Positions 22,083-29,180 of a DNA stretch of 36,319 bases are shown piece after piece; position 1 is the first letter of the stretch; each line of letters starts with the position of its first letter. The position numbers were made by a program, and so were the translations under genes. Location of the stretch: NCBI GenBank assembly GCA_025350245.1, contig JANXYG010000049.1, forward strand, positions 1-36,319, written 5' to 3'. This DNA comes from Betaproteobacteria bacterium (lineage in GTDB: Bacteria; Pseudomonadota; Gammaproteobacteria; Burkholderiales; Ga0077523). The notes under the pieces are model-generated. The model saw only the letters and a list, made by a program, of their open reading frames with translations. It ran no database searches and was not told the origin of the DNA.

Positions 22083-23335
22083 TTCGGCTCTCCGGTGAAG
22101 TCTTTTGCAGTCAAGCGCTCGATCTCGGTGAGCGCGGCCTGTTTTTCGAATCGGGCATTGAGGAAATCCAGTCGCACGGTTCGCAGCACGCGCTGCGCAT
22201 CGAGCACTTCGATGAAGCCGCGCTCACCGAACCGGAATGCCGCTTCCGCCACCCTGAGCGCGCTTTCCGCCTGTTTCAGCAGGCCGCCTTCGAATGCCGA
22301 GATCTGCTGTCGTGCCACCAGCAGGCGGTTGTAGTTGACTTCGAGGTCGCCCAGGGTCTGGATACGCAACAGCTCCGCGGTCGAGGTGGCCTGCTGGAAG
22401 CGCGCCACGGCTTCGCCGACCGGACCTTTGCGCCGATCCCACACCGGGATCGGCACCGAGATGCCGAACAGGCTGCGCTGCTGCTCGGGACTGCGGTCGA
22501 TACCGACAAACAGCGTGGGGCGCGGGATTCGCAGTGCGCGTTCGGCTTCGAGGCGATTTTCGGCGACCCGGATGTCCGCGCGGGCCTGCTGCAACAGCGG
22601 GTAGCGCTCGAGCACACGTTGACGCAGGATGTCGAGCGTGTCATCGGCGGTGTACACGGCCAGTTCGCCGGTGACTTCGGTATCGTCGGGCAACGGCGCC
22701 CCGATGAGAACCCGAAGGGTCGCAAGCGCCTGCACGACCCGCAGTTTTGCGCTGTTGGCCTGGTTCACGGCGCTGGCGAGCTCCGCGTCGGCGCGTACCA
22801 GCTCGAACTTCGCACCTTCGCCGACCTTGACCCGTAGTTCGATTCGATTGCGGATCTGTTCGAGCAGGCGCTGGTTGTCCATGGCGAGATCGGACTCGGC
22901 GCGCCGTCGCAGCACCGCATAGAAAGCTTGCTGCACGTCCGCCCGCACCAGCAGGCGCGCCTCCAGCAGTGCGAACCGGGAGCCGTCGAGGCCGGCTTCG
23001 GCGGCACGGATTCGGGGCGCGCGTTGCATCGGCAGGTCGATGAGCTGCCCGATGCTGAGGCTGGTCCCCTGACCGGAGGTGATGCCCGGAACCCGCGCCC
23101 GCACGCCGCCGGAGAGCAGCTCGATCTCGGGATTGGGAAAGGCTCGCGCGGTACTGATGCCGCTGCTCGCGCGCTCGACTTCCGAGGCGGCGATCTGCAG
23201 GCGCGGGCTATAACGCTCGGCGAGTTGCAGAGCGCCGCCGAGCGTGAGTTGCTCGGCACCGGCCGGAAGTGCCAGGATTACCGCACAAAGGCTTAGCAGC
23301 CGGCGGCCAAAACTTGACAGCGAAATGTGAGTCAT
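22079..23335 (-). CDS. Outer membrane factor of the RND efflux system (TolC/CzcC family)
   Basis: 418 residues with a signal peptide (LLSLCAVILALPAGAEQ). The two-repeat TolC architecture is visible: LGGALQLAERYSPRLQIAAS with FPNPEIELLSGGV, then later ILRQRVLERYPLLQQARADI with VGIDRSPEQQRSLFGISVPI and PVWDRRKG. Long coiled-coil-like helices (for example ARFQQATSTAELLRIQTLGD) form the periplasmic tunnel. It carries substrate across the outer membrane. It precedes the fusion protein with a four-base overlap, so OMF-MFP are one translational unit. Family placement is secure; metal specificity cannot be told. Confidence 0.9.
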   Translation of the reverse strand: MTHISLSSFGRRLLSLCAVILALPAGAEQLTLGGALQLAERYSPRLQIAASEVERASSGISTARAFPNPEIELLSGGVRARVPGITSGQGTSLSIGQLIDLPMQRAPRIRAAEAGLDGSRFALLEARLLVRADVQQAFYAVLRRRAESDLAMDNQRLLEQIRNRIELRVKVGEGAKFELVRADAELASAVNQANSAKLRVVQALATLRVLIGAPLPDDTEVTGELAVYTADDTLDILRQRVLERYPLLQQARADIRVAENRLEAERALRIPRPTLFVGIDRSPEQQRSLFGISVPIPVWDRRKGPVGEAVARFQQATSTAELLRIQTLGDLEVNYNRLLVARQQISAFEGGLLKQAESALRVAEAAFRFGERGFIEVLDAQRVLRTVRLDFLNARFEKQAALTEIERLTAKDFTGEPK

Positions 23336-23485
23336 CGATCGCGGAAAAAATGTCCAGAGGCGGTATCACGAACGAGTGCGCGACAAACCGGGTGTTGCCG
23401 AAAAGGCGCGGCGGACAACTGGCAAGGCAATGGTATCGGCGGGCGCCGCGCGGCGGAAGACATCCCGCCATCGCCGGGCCCGGGG

Positions 23486-23791
23486 TCAGGCGCGCGGCGG
23501 TCGCTCGGGTGGCGGGAACACCGCACCGGGGACACGCGGACACCGGGCGCCGGTACTTCCGTCGCGAGCTGCGGCTCGCGCAGCCCGCCGAGGCGCATCG
23601 ACCGCCGACTCCGGAATCGAATCGCCGTCGGGCTGGTCGGCATCGATGCAGGCTTGCGTCACCGCCGTGCCACCCGCGCCGATCTCATCCGCGGCATCGA
23701 CCATTGGATTCCACAGCAGGGCGGTGATCAGCAACAGGCACACCGCGCCGAAGCAGGCTCGAAACCACCTGATCGAAAGGGAACCATGCAT
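23486..23791 (-). CDS. Small secreted or membrane-anchored protein upstream of the efflux operon
   Basis: 101 residues from the ATG at 23791. A hydrophobic segment (FRACFGAVCLLLITALLWNP) acts as a signal or anchor, followed by an acidic, proline-rich tail (ACIDADQPDGDSIPES) with two cysteines. A short ORF with a leader peptide in this place recalls CzcI-type small proteins at the head of metal-efflux operons, but the sequence similarity is not enough to name it. It lies 150 bases upstream of the OMF start on the same strand. Its C-terminal half is arginine- and proline-rich and could be non-coding; confidence is moderate to low. Confidence 0.4.
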   Translation of the reverse strand: MHGSLSIRWFRACFGAVCLLLITALLWNPMVDAADEIGAGGTAVTQACIDADQPDGDSIPESAVDAPRRAARAAARDGSTGARCPRVPGAVFPPPERPPRA

Positions 23792-23869
23792 GGTTTTGCG
23801 CACGCCGCTTTGTACAGGCTCGCGCACAATAGTTCCAGCGCCGGATGCGAGATCGGACGTGCCGGAAAG

Positions 23870-23899
23870 AAAAAAAAGCCCGGACGTCACCGTCCGGGC
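23870..23899 (-). terminator. Rho-independent terminator, minus strand
   Basis: On the minus strand, GCCCGGACG and CGTCCGGGC (23899-23891 and 23886-23878) form a perfect 9-bp GC-rich stem with a 4-base loop, followed by a run of eight T (23877-23870) and more T after one C. It would stop transcription from the larA side, 254 bases after the larA stop, and insulate the efflux operon. Confidence 0.85.
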
Positions 23900-24153
23900 A
23901 TGAACTGCTCGGCCCCGAGGAGAGATCTGGTGGGGCCTGGCATCCTGGCATCCTGACGGTCATGCTGGTCCTGTGGAAACATCGGCACCGTGGCCCGGGG
24001 GATCTCGGTAGCGCAACACAGTGGCAGAAAGCCCGCGGACCGGATTGCATCACAGCGTCAGCTTGTTTGCAACAAAGTTGCGCAACGGAGTGTCGTAAAG
24101 AGGGCGCGGCGCCCCTTGGCGAGAGTGGGCGCAGCCTGGGGGTGAACCTTTTC
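23900..24153. other. Non-coding stretch downstream of larA
   Basis: No ORF with coding character on either strand. A 10-bp perfect palindrome GTTGCGCAAC is the only motif I see. Probably the 3' untranslated region of the larA transcript, ending in the terminator at 23870-23899. Confidence 0.4.
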
Positions 24154-25440
24154 TCACACGATCGGCGTGTACACCGGCACCACGTACGGCCCCTCGGGGA
24201 TCACGGCGATGTGATTGTCGCCGCTCGCGGCGACGCTGCGGCTGATCGCCTCGGTCACGGAGGCGATCGTGGCGACGCCGGTGAGGCAGTGGTCGGCGGC
24301 GGCCAAGCCGTCTGAATAGAGGTGGATGCGGGCCACGCGCATCGGCTTGATCTGCATCTGCGTTTGCCACTCGTCGATGTCGGCGTGGGTCTTGGCGGCG
24401 ATAGCGCGAATGAAGCCATCGATGCCGAGACCGATCAGGCGCTTCTGGGCGGCAACGAACTCCTCGGAACCCATGCCTTCGGAACACGCCGAGGCGATGA
24501 TCAGGTCGCCGCCTGGCTCGAGGATGTCCATCGGCCCCACCATGCCCTTGACGGTCTGGTAGTACGTCTTGTCGAGCGGGTAGCCCGCCGCGCTGGTGAC
24601 CACGGTGCTGAACCGCCGTGGCACCGGCACGACCGAGAAGCTGCGGGCGAAGGCGACGGCATCGAGATGGCTCGCCACGACCTCGCCGTAGTTGACGAAC
24701 GACAGGCGCCGGTGTTCGTCGAGCACGGTATTGACGGCGAGCACGGGTCCGAGCATTTCCACGATCGCGAGCTGCTCGCGGTGCAGGGGATTGCCCTCGA
24801 GCACGCAGTTGTCGGCGTTCGGGTCCGCCATGAAGCGATGGCTGTGGAAGGTGGTGATGGTGTCGCGATGGGCGATGCCGGGAGCGATGACCTTGCGGCC
24901 GCCCGAGTAGCCGGCCATGAAATGCGGTTCGACCAGACCGGTCACGATCTTGAGATCGGCCTCGGCGAATCGCCGGTCGAGCTTGACCACGGTGCCATGG
25001 GGCGTGCGGCCGAGATCAATATGGGCGGCATCGTCGCGGGCGAAGTGGTTTTCGACTGCCACCGTGGAAAGCACCCACGGATCGCCGATGAGTTCCTCGA
25101 GTTCGGCCCCCAGGTTCGGCCGGTGCAACCCGGTCGCGACCAGGATGGTGATGTGTTTCGCGTCGATCCCGCCTGCCATGAGTTCGCGCAGGATCGGCTG
25201 CAGCAGCAGGCCATTGGGCACCGGCCGGGTGATGTCGCAGATCAGGATGCAGGCGGAGCGCTTGCCTTGTGCTTCGACGGCGAGCGGTCGGGCATGCGTT
25301 GGCGTTGCCAGCGCGCCACGAACGGCAGCCGCCGGATCGGGCAGCACTGGCATTACCGGCTTGCGTATCGTGTGCACGGTCACGCCATCCGGGATCGAGA
25401 CCGGCAGCATGCCGCGTCCGTAGCTGAGTTCCACCTGCAT
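24154..25440 (-). CDS. LarA-family nickel-pincer-dependent racemase/epimerase
   Basis: 428 residues from the ATG at 25440. The motifs CDITRPVP (about 68-75), TGLHRP (103-108), EPHFMAGYSGGRKVIAPG (171-188) and TITTFHSH (194-201) are those of lactate racemase LarA and its homologues. By position H106, H173, K183 and H199 correspond to LarA H108, H174, K184 and H200 of Lactobacillus plantarum, which bind the nickel-pincer cofactor and catalyse hydride transfer at the hydroxyl carbon. The enzyme is therefore probably active on some 2-hydroxyacid; LarA homologues differ in substrate. The cofactor synthesis genes larB, larC and larE are not in the window. Its start faces the PAS-EAL gene on the other strand. 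Confidence 0.88.
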   Translation of the reverse strand: MQVELSYGRGMLPVSIPDGVTVHTIRKPVMPVLPDPAAAVRGALATPTHARPLAVEAQGKRSACILICDITRPVPNGLLLQPILRELMAGGIDAKHITILVATGLHRPNLGAELEELIGDPWVLSTVAVENHFARDDAAHIDLGRTPHGTVVKLDRRFAEADLKIVTGLVEPHFMAGYSGGRKVIAPGIAHRDTITTFHSHRFMADPNADNCVLEGNPLHREQLAIVEMLGPVLAVNTVLDEHRRLSFVNYGEVVASHLDAVAFARSFSVVPVPRRFSTVVTSAAGYPLDKTYYQTVKGMVGPMDILEPGGDLIIASACSEGMGSEEFVAAQKRLIGLGIDGFIRAIAAKTHADIDEWQTQMQIKPMRVARIHLYSDGLAAADHCLTGVATIASVTEAISRSVAASGDNHIAVIPEGPYVVPVYTPIV

Positions 25441-25822
25441 GGATGCCGCCTTTTTATCTACGCCGACGAGAGACTCCGGGACTATAGCACCGCCGTTTCG
25501 GTGCCTCCAATCCAGGAAGATCACCATCCACGATGCGGATGGCATGACCCGGTTCGAATCGCTGGCCGCGGCCGGGGTGCTCGGGTATCCCGCCGGCTAC
25601 GTGGTCGGGCGCAATCCTCTCGAGTCCATCCACCCCCGCGACGCCCGCGAAGCTCGGTCAGCGTTTCGCGCGCTCGTCGCCGGCGACCCGGGCGGTTTCA
25701 CAGCGCAGTATCGGGTGCGGCGGGCGAACGGCGCCTGGACCCGGCTCGAGGTCACCGGACAGAATCTGCTCGAAGACCCGCGCGTGCGCGGGGTAGTGGC
25801 GTGCGGACGTTGCGATCAATAG
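25439..25822 (+). pseudogene. PAS-domain 5' part of a split PAS-GGDEF-EAL gene
   Basis: The PAS part reads ITIHDADGMTRFESLAAAGV, then LGYPAGYVVGRNPLESIHPR and AQYRVRRANGAWTRLEVTGQ, and ends LLEDPRVRGVV before a short tail and a TAG at 25820-25822. The first 25 residues from the ATG at 25439 do not look like PAS, and that ATG overlaps the larA start, so the 5' end of the gene was probably lost. The downstream half continues in another frame after a 61-bp duplication. If the duplication were removed, the PAS would read straight into the GGDEF domain. Confidence 0.7.
25481..25510 (-). promoter_or_regulatory. Putative larA promoter with a dyad filling the spacer
   Basis: On the minus strand a -10 box TATAGT (25486-25481) and a weak -35 TTGGAG (25510-25505) are 18 bases apart. 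The spacer 25487-25504 is exactly a dyad, GCACCG-6-CGGTGC. Transcription would start near 25474, and AAGGCGG before the ATG at 25440 can serve as ribosome binding site. Dyads within long spacers are typical of MerR-type activation; the regulator is not in the window. Confidence 0.45.
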
Positions 25823-25859
25823 GGGTGTCGTCGAAGACCCGCGCGTGCGCGGGGTAGTG
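25770..25859. repeat. 29-bp direct repeat, copies 61 bp apart, inside the PAS-GGDEF-EAL gene
   Basis: Copies at 25770-25798 and 25831-25859 are identical; each starts TCGAAGACCCGCG and contains the self-complementary core CCCGCGCGTGCGCGGG. The 61-bp offset is not a multiple of three and the spacer contains TAG, so the reading frame is broken exactly here. Both copies encode EDPRVRGVV in their own frame. Confidence 0.9.
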
Positions 25860-27197
25860 CTCAAGTCGCGCGATGTGAGTCAGGCCAGGGGCGCCGCCGA
25901 TTACGTCCGCTATCTGGCGACGCACGATGCACTCACCGGCTTGCCGAACCGGTCGCTCATGCTCGATCGAATCGCTCAGGCGACGGCGAGAGCGCACCGC
26001 GACCACCTGCATGTCGCGGTGCTGGCGATCGACATCGACCGGTTCCGCATGGTCAACGAGACGCTCGGGCACGCTGCGGGCGATACGCTGCTGCGGCAGG
26101 TGTCGGAGCGGTTGCGGCAGGCAACCCGTGACATCGACACCGTCGCGCGGGTTGCCGGCGATCTATTCGTGGTGCTGCTGCCGGCCGTCGAGGCGCCCGG
26201 GCTGGCCGGCAAGGTCGCCGAGCGCATTCTTGCGGATCTTCGGCGGCCGTTCGGTGCCAGCGATAGCGAGCTGCATGTATCGGTCAGCATCGGCATGAGC
26301 CTCTACCCGCAGGACGCCACCGGCGCCGAAGACCTGCTCAAGTATGCCGATGCCGCGCTGCACGCCGCCAAGATCGACGGCAGTGGCGACTATCGCCATT
26401 TTCGCCCGCGGATCGATCGCGAGTTGCGCGAGCGCATGGCGCTCGAAGGCGGACTCCGGCGCGCTGCCGAGCGCGGCGAACTGGTGCTGCATTACCAGCC
26501 GAAGGTCGATCTCGCGACCCACCGGGTGCGCGGCGCCGAGGCGCTGGTCCGCTGGCGCTATCCGGAACTCGGTCTGGTCCAGCCCTCGCGCTTCATCCCG
26601 CTCGCGGAGGAGACCGGGCTGATCATGTCGCTCGGCGAGTGGGTCCTGCGCGCCGCCTGCACCCAGTTGCGCGGCTGGCGCGATGCCGGGCTCGAACTGA
26701 ACGTGAGCGTCAACGTGTCGGCTCGCCAGTTCCAGCAGGCCAATCTGGTCGAGCGCATCGTCGAGGTACTCGACCAGACCGGCGTCGATCCGGGGTGGCT
26801 CGAGATCGAGTTGACCGAGAGTTCCGTCATCGAGGACGCCGAGCGCGCCATCGCCTCGCTGCGCAAGCTCAAGGAGCACGGCGTCAGGGTCGCGATCGAC
26901 GACTTCGGCACCGCCTATTCCAGCCTCTCGTACCTGAAACGTCTGCCGCTCGATGTGCTCAAGATCGATCAGTCGTTCGTGCAGGGCGTCACCGGCGACC
27001 ATGACAGCGCCGCGATCGTGAAGGCGATCATCGGACTTGCGCGCAGCCTCGGGATCGAGGTCATCGCCGAAGGTGTGGAGTTGCAGGGTGATGTCGATTT
27101 CCTCAGCGCCTGGGGCTGCAACCAGGCGCAAGGATTCTATTTCGGCAGGCCGGTTCCGTCGGACGACTTCCGGCGGCTGTTCGGCGCTTCACTCTAA
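25845..27197 (+). CDS. c-di-GMP phosphodiesterase part (degenerate GGDEF, intact EAL)
   Basis: 450 residues from the GTG at 25845, which lies in the second copy of the repeat. The GGDEF domain (about 25-185) begins YLATHDALTGLPNRSLMLDR, but the active-site loop reads VAGDLF in place of GGDEF, so diguanylate cyclase activity is not expected. The EAL domain (about 200-445) is complete: GAEALVRWRYPE, NVSVNVSARQF, LEIELTESSV, VAIDDFGTAYSSLSYLKRLP, LKIDQSFV and IAEGVE hold the metal- and substrate-binding residues, so it should hydrolyse cyclic di-GMP. The sensor PAS domain is encoded upstream in another frame. Translation of this half alone would require the internal GTG, for which no ribosome binding site is evident. 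Confidence 0.88.
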   Translation: MRGVVLKSRDVSQARGAADYVRYLATHDALTGLPNRSLMLDRIAQATARAHRDHLHVAVLAIDIDRFRMVNETLGHAAGDTLLRQVSERLRQATRDIDTVARVAGDLFVVLLPAVEAPGLAGKVAERILADLRRPFGASDSELHVSVSIGMSLYPQDATGAEDLLKYADAALHAAKIDGSGDYRHFRPRIDRELRERMALEGGLRRAAERGELVLHYQPKVDLATHRVRGAEALVRWRYPELGLVQPSRFIPLAEETGLIMSLGEWVLRAACTQLRGWRDAGLELNVSVNVSARQFQQANLVERIVEVLDQTGVDPGWLEIELTESSVIEDAERAIASLRKLKEHGVRVAIDDFGTAYSSLSYLKRLPLDVLKIDQSFVQGVTGDHDSAAIVKAIIGLARSLGIEVIAEGVELQGDVDFLSAWGCNQAQGFYFGRPVPSDDFRRLFGASL

Positions 27198-27499
27198 AAG
27201 GGACGTCCCCCGGACCGAACGCAGCCGCGACCGGGCGAAGTTGATTGGCCAAAGCCGGATCGGCATGCATGACGGACTCCCGGGCAATGTCTGTCGGATG
27301 CGGATGAATCGGCCCAACGCAAGCTCGGGTTCGCCGCCGTGGCGGTGGGCCGACGCCGAGATCAGGCGGTTATTGCAGGGCAATGCAATCCGGGCGCTGC
27401 GGAGGGGTCGGCTCAACTACACTCCGCGGCACGCAGCCGACGCCGCGATGCGCGGGCGCCCCGGCCCCGACCGACCAGCAGGCCCTTCACGGAGACGAG
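27198..27499. other. Intergenic region with no recognised feature
   Basis: About 300 bases between the EAL gene and the hydrolase-like gene. I find no coding-like ORF, no strong hairpin with a T-run and no clear promoter. GGAG at 27491-27494 is the ribosome binding site for the next gene. Confidence 0.4.
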
Positions 27500-28180
27500 A
27501 TGACGGTACGCCAGACCCACACCGTGGTGGCAAAGCCAGGGCCCTACACGTTCTCGCCGCGCTCGACCGCCCTGATCGTGGTCGACATGCAGCGCGACGC
27601 CATCGAGATCGGCGGTTGGAGCGACGCCTGCGGTCACGATGTCAAGCGCGTCGCGGCGGTCGTCCCGGCGGCGAGAAAGCTCCTGGATGTCTGCCGCGCC
27701 GCCGAGGTCGGCATCATCCACACGCGCGAAGCCTATCGCGCCGATCTGGCCGACTGCCCGCCGTCGCGTCGCAAGCGCGGGGAGCTCCGGCATCGTATCG
27801 GTGATGCCGGTCCGCTGGGCCGCATCCAGGTTGCGGCAGCGGCAGGCGCAGTCATCGTACCCGCCCTGGCGCCGAGAGGTTCCGAGATCGTCATCGACAA
27901 GCCTGGCAAGGGCGCTTTTCATGCGACCGTTCTGGGTGAGATCCTGCGGTTCAGGGGGGTCACCCATCTGCTCTTCGCCGGGGCGCTCACCGACGGCGCC
28001 GTCCAGACCACCATGCGCGAAGCCAGCGACCGCGGCTACGAGTGCCTGCTGATAGAGGACGCCAGCGACAGCTACCGGGCGGAATTCAAGCGCGCCACGC
28101 TGGAGATGATCGTGGCGGATGGCGCCCAGGTGGGCTGGACCGCCCTCTGCGACGATGTCGCCAACGCTCTCGCCGGATAG
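27500..28180 (+). CDS. Isochorismatase-like (cysteine hydrolase) protein lacking the nucleophilic cysteine
   Basis: 226 residues from the ATG at 27500, preceded by GGAG. The family fold is clear: ALIVVDMQRDAI with catalytic-type Asp29, GIIHTREAYR, and IVIDKPGKGAFHATVLGEIL with the Lys (K134). Next comes LLFAGALTDGAVQTTMREAS followed by DRGYECLLIED. In active members (ureidoacrylate or biuret hydrolase types) the last motif reads TTDVCVQTTMREA; here TDGAV stands in its place, so the cysteine is Ala167. The rest of the motif is perfectly kept. It may have lost catalysis and kept ligand binding, or use another mechanism. Monocistronic as far as can be seen. Confidence 0.85.
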   Translation: MTVRQTHTVVAKPGPYTFSPRSTALIVVDMQRDAIEIGGWSDACGHDVKRVAAVVPAARKLLDVCRAAEVGIIHTREAYRADLADCPPSRRKRGELRHRIGDAGPLGRIQVAAAAGAVIVPALAPRGSEIVIDKPGKGAFHATVLGEILRFRGVTHLLFAGALTDGAVQTTMREASDRGYECLLIEDASDSYRAEFKRATLEMIVADGAQVGWTALCDDVANALAG

Positions 28181-28190
28181 GTTAGGCCCG

Positions 28191-28253
28191 CCCCCAGCTG
28201 CGCTGCGCTTCGCCTTCCCCCTCCAGGGGGCGCCGCGTCCTCGGGAGGCCCTG
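28191..28253. repeat. GC-rich dispersed repeat, intergenic copy
   Basis: Reads CCCCCAGCTGCGCTGCGC, CGCCTTCCCCCTC, GGGGGC and CCTCGGGAGG in order, matching the copy inside livM (1673-1735) block by block with some substitutions. It starts ten bases after the stop of the hydrolase-like gene, the normal location for such elements. Confidence 0.65.
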
Positions 28254-28390
28254 TGGGCGCGGCCCCTTCGTTTCTCAGGTTCGCTTCGTTCGCATCGTGG
28301 GCAAATGGCACCGGGAAGCCGGTCAACCTCGCGCTATGATTGAGAGGTGTTTCCAGTAAGCGGTAGCCGCCGTCAACCACCTACGACTCC

Positions 28391-28969
28391 ATGTCCTCTC
28401 CGAGCTTCCTTGCCTTTGCCGGTAGTCTGCGAGCCGCATCCCTGAACCAGAAGCTGGTCCGTGTCGCAGCCGACACCGCAACGGCTGCTGGCGCGCGCGT
28501 CACCGTGATCGATCTGCGCGATTTTCCGCTCCCGATCTACGACGGCGATCTGGAGGCGGCAGAGGGGCTGCCGGCGAATGCGCGCCGGCTGAAAGACCTT
28601 TTCATCGCGCACCAGGGGCTGCTGATCGCCTGCCCCGAATACAACAGCTCGATCACCGCGGTGCTCAAGAACACCATCGACTGGGTGTCGCGGGAGGACC
28701 GCACCGAGTCCGGCACCAAGCCCTACGAGGGCAAGGTGGCAGCCCTGTTCTCCGCCTCTCCCGGCAACTTCGCCGCGTTGCGGTCGCTGGAGGCCACCCG
28801 CGGCATCCTGCTCCAGCTCGGTGTGCTGGTCGTGTCCCAGCGGCTGGCGGTGCCGCGCGCGCATCAGGCGTTCGCCGACGATGGCACCTTGCGCGAGGCC
28901 ACCCTGCAGGCAGCGCTCCAGGCCGTGGTCGCAAGTGCAATCGACACCACGGTCAGGATGAACGCTTGA
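28391..28969 (+). CDS. NADPH-dependent FMN reductase family protein
   Basis: 192 residues. The flavodoxin-like fold is shown by AGSLRAASLNQKLV near the N-terminus (phosphate-binding loop for FMN), FPLPIYDGDLEAAEG, and the signature IACPEYNSSITAVLKNTIDW (about 78-97). Such enzymes reduce FMN, quinones, azo dyes or chromate with NADPH in the cytoplasm (the ChrR/YieF group belongs here). I cannot tell the physiological substrate. No ribosome binding site is obvious before the ATG at 28391. The 211 bases after it, before the Anbu operon, hold no gene. Confidence 0.88.
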   Translation: MSSPSFLAFAGSLRAASLNQKLVRVAADTATAAGARVTVIDLRDFPLPIYDGDLEAAEGLPANARRLKDLFIAHQGLLIACPEYNSSITAVLKNTIDWVSREDRTESGTKPYEGKVAALFSASPGNFAALRSLEATRGILLQLGVLVVSQRLAVPRAHQAFADDGTLREATLQAALQAVVASAIDTTVRMNA

Positions 28970-29180
28970 ATCCGTGCACCCGCAAGGTGCGATCGCGGCT
29001 TGGCGCGCCCGACGCTGGTGCGGGTGGGCTGTGCGTTTTCGTTCGTGTTTCCCGACCCCGGCGCCCGGCAGAGGCGCAACGGCCTGCTACGGCGAGCCTC
29101 GCGGCGCCGTACCGATGCGGTAGGCACATGCGTTGCACTCGTATGCCGGCATTGCCGCGTGCGGGGAGCACCAGCTGACC

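Noticed and set aside
23327-23956. Plus-strand open frames in the gap upstream of the efflux operon
   Set aside because: Several overlapping frames with no family resemblance; the minus-strand small ORF with a leader peptide is the better candidate.
24050-24080. Palindrome GTTGCGCAAC as an operator
   Set aside because: Only 10 bp, lies downstream of larA and not near a start; chance occurrence is plausible in GC-rich DNA.
25770-25859. The two 29-bp repeats as a CRISPR array
   Set aside because: Only two copies, coding in both, with no further repeats and no cas genes; a duplication within a gene explains them.
25845-26300. An active diguanylate cyclase
   Set aside because: The active-site loop reads AGDLF in place of GGDEF, so only the EAL phosphodiesterase activity is predicted.
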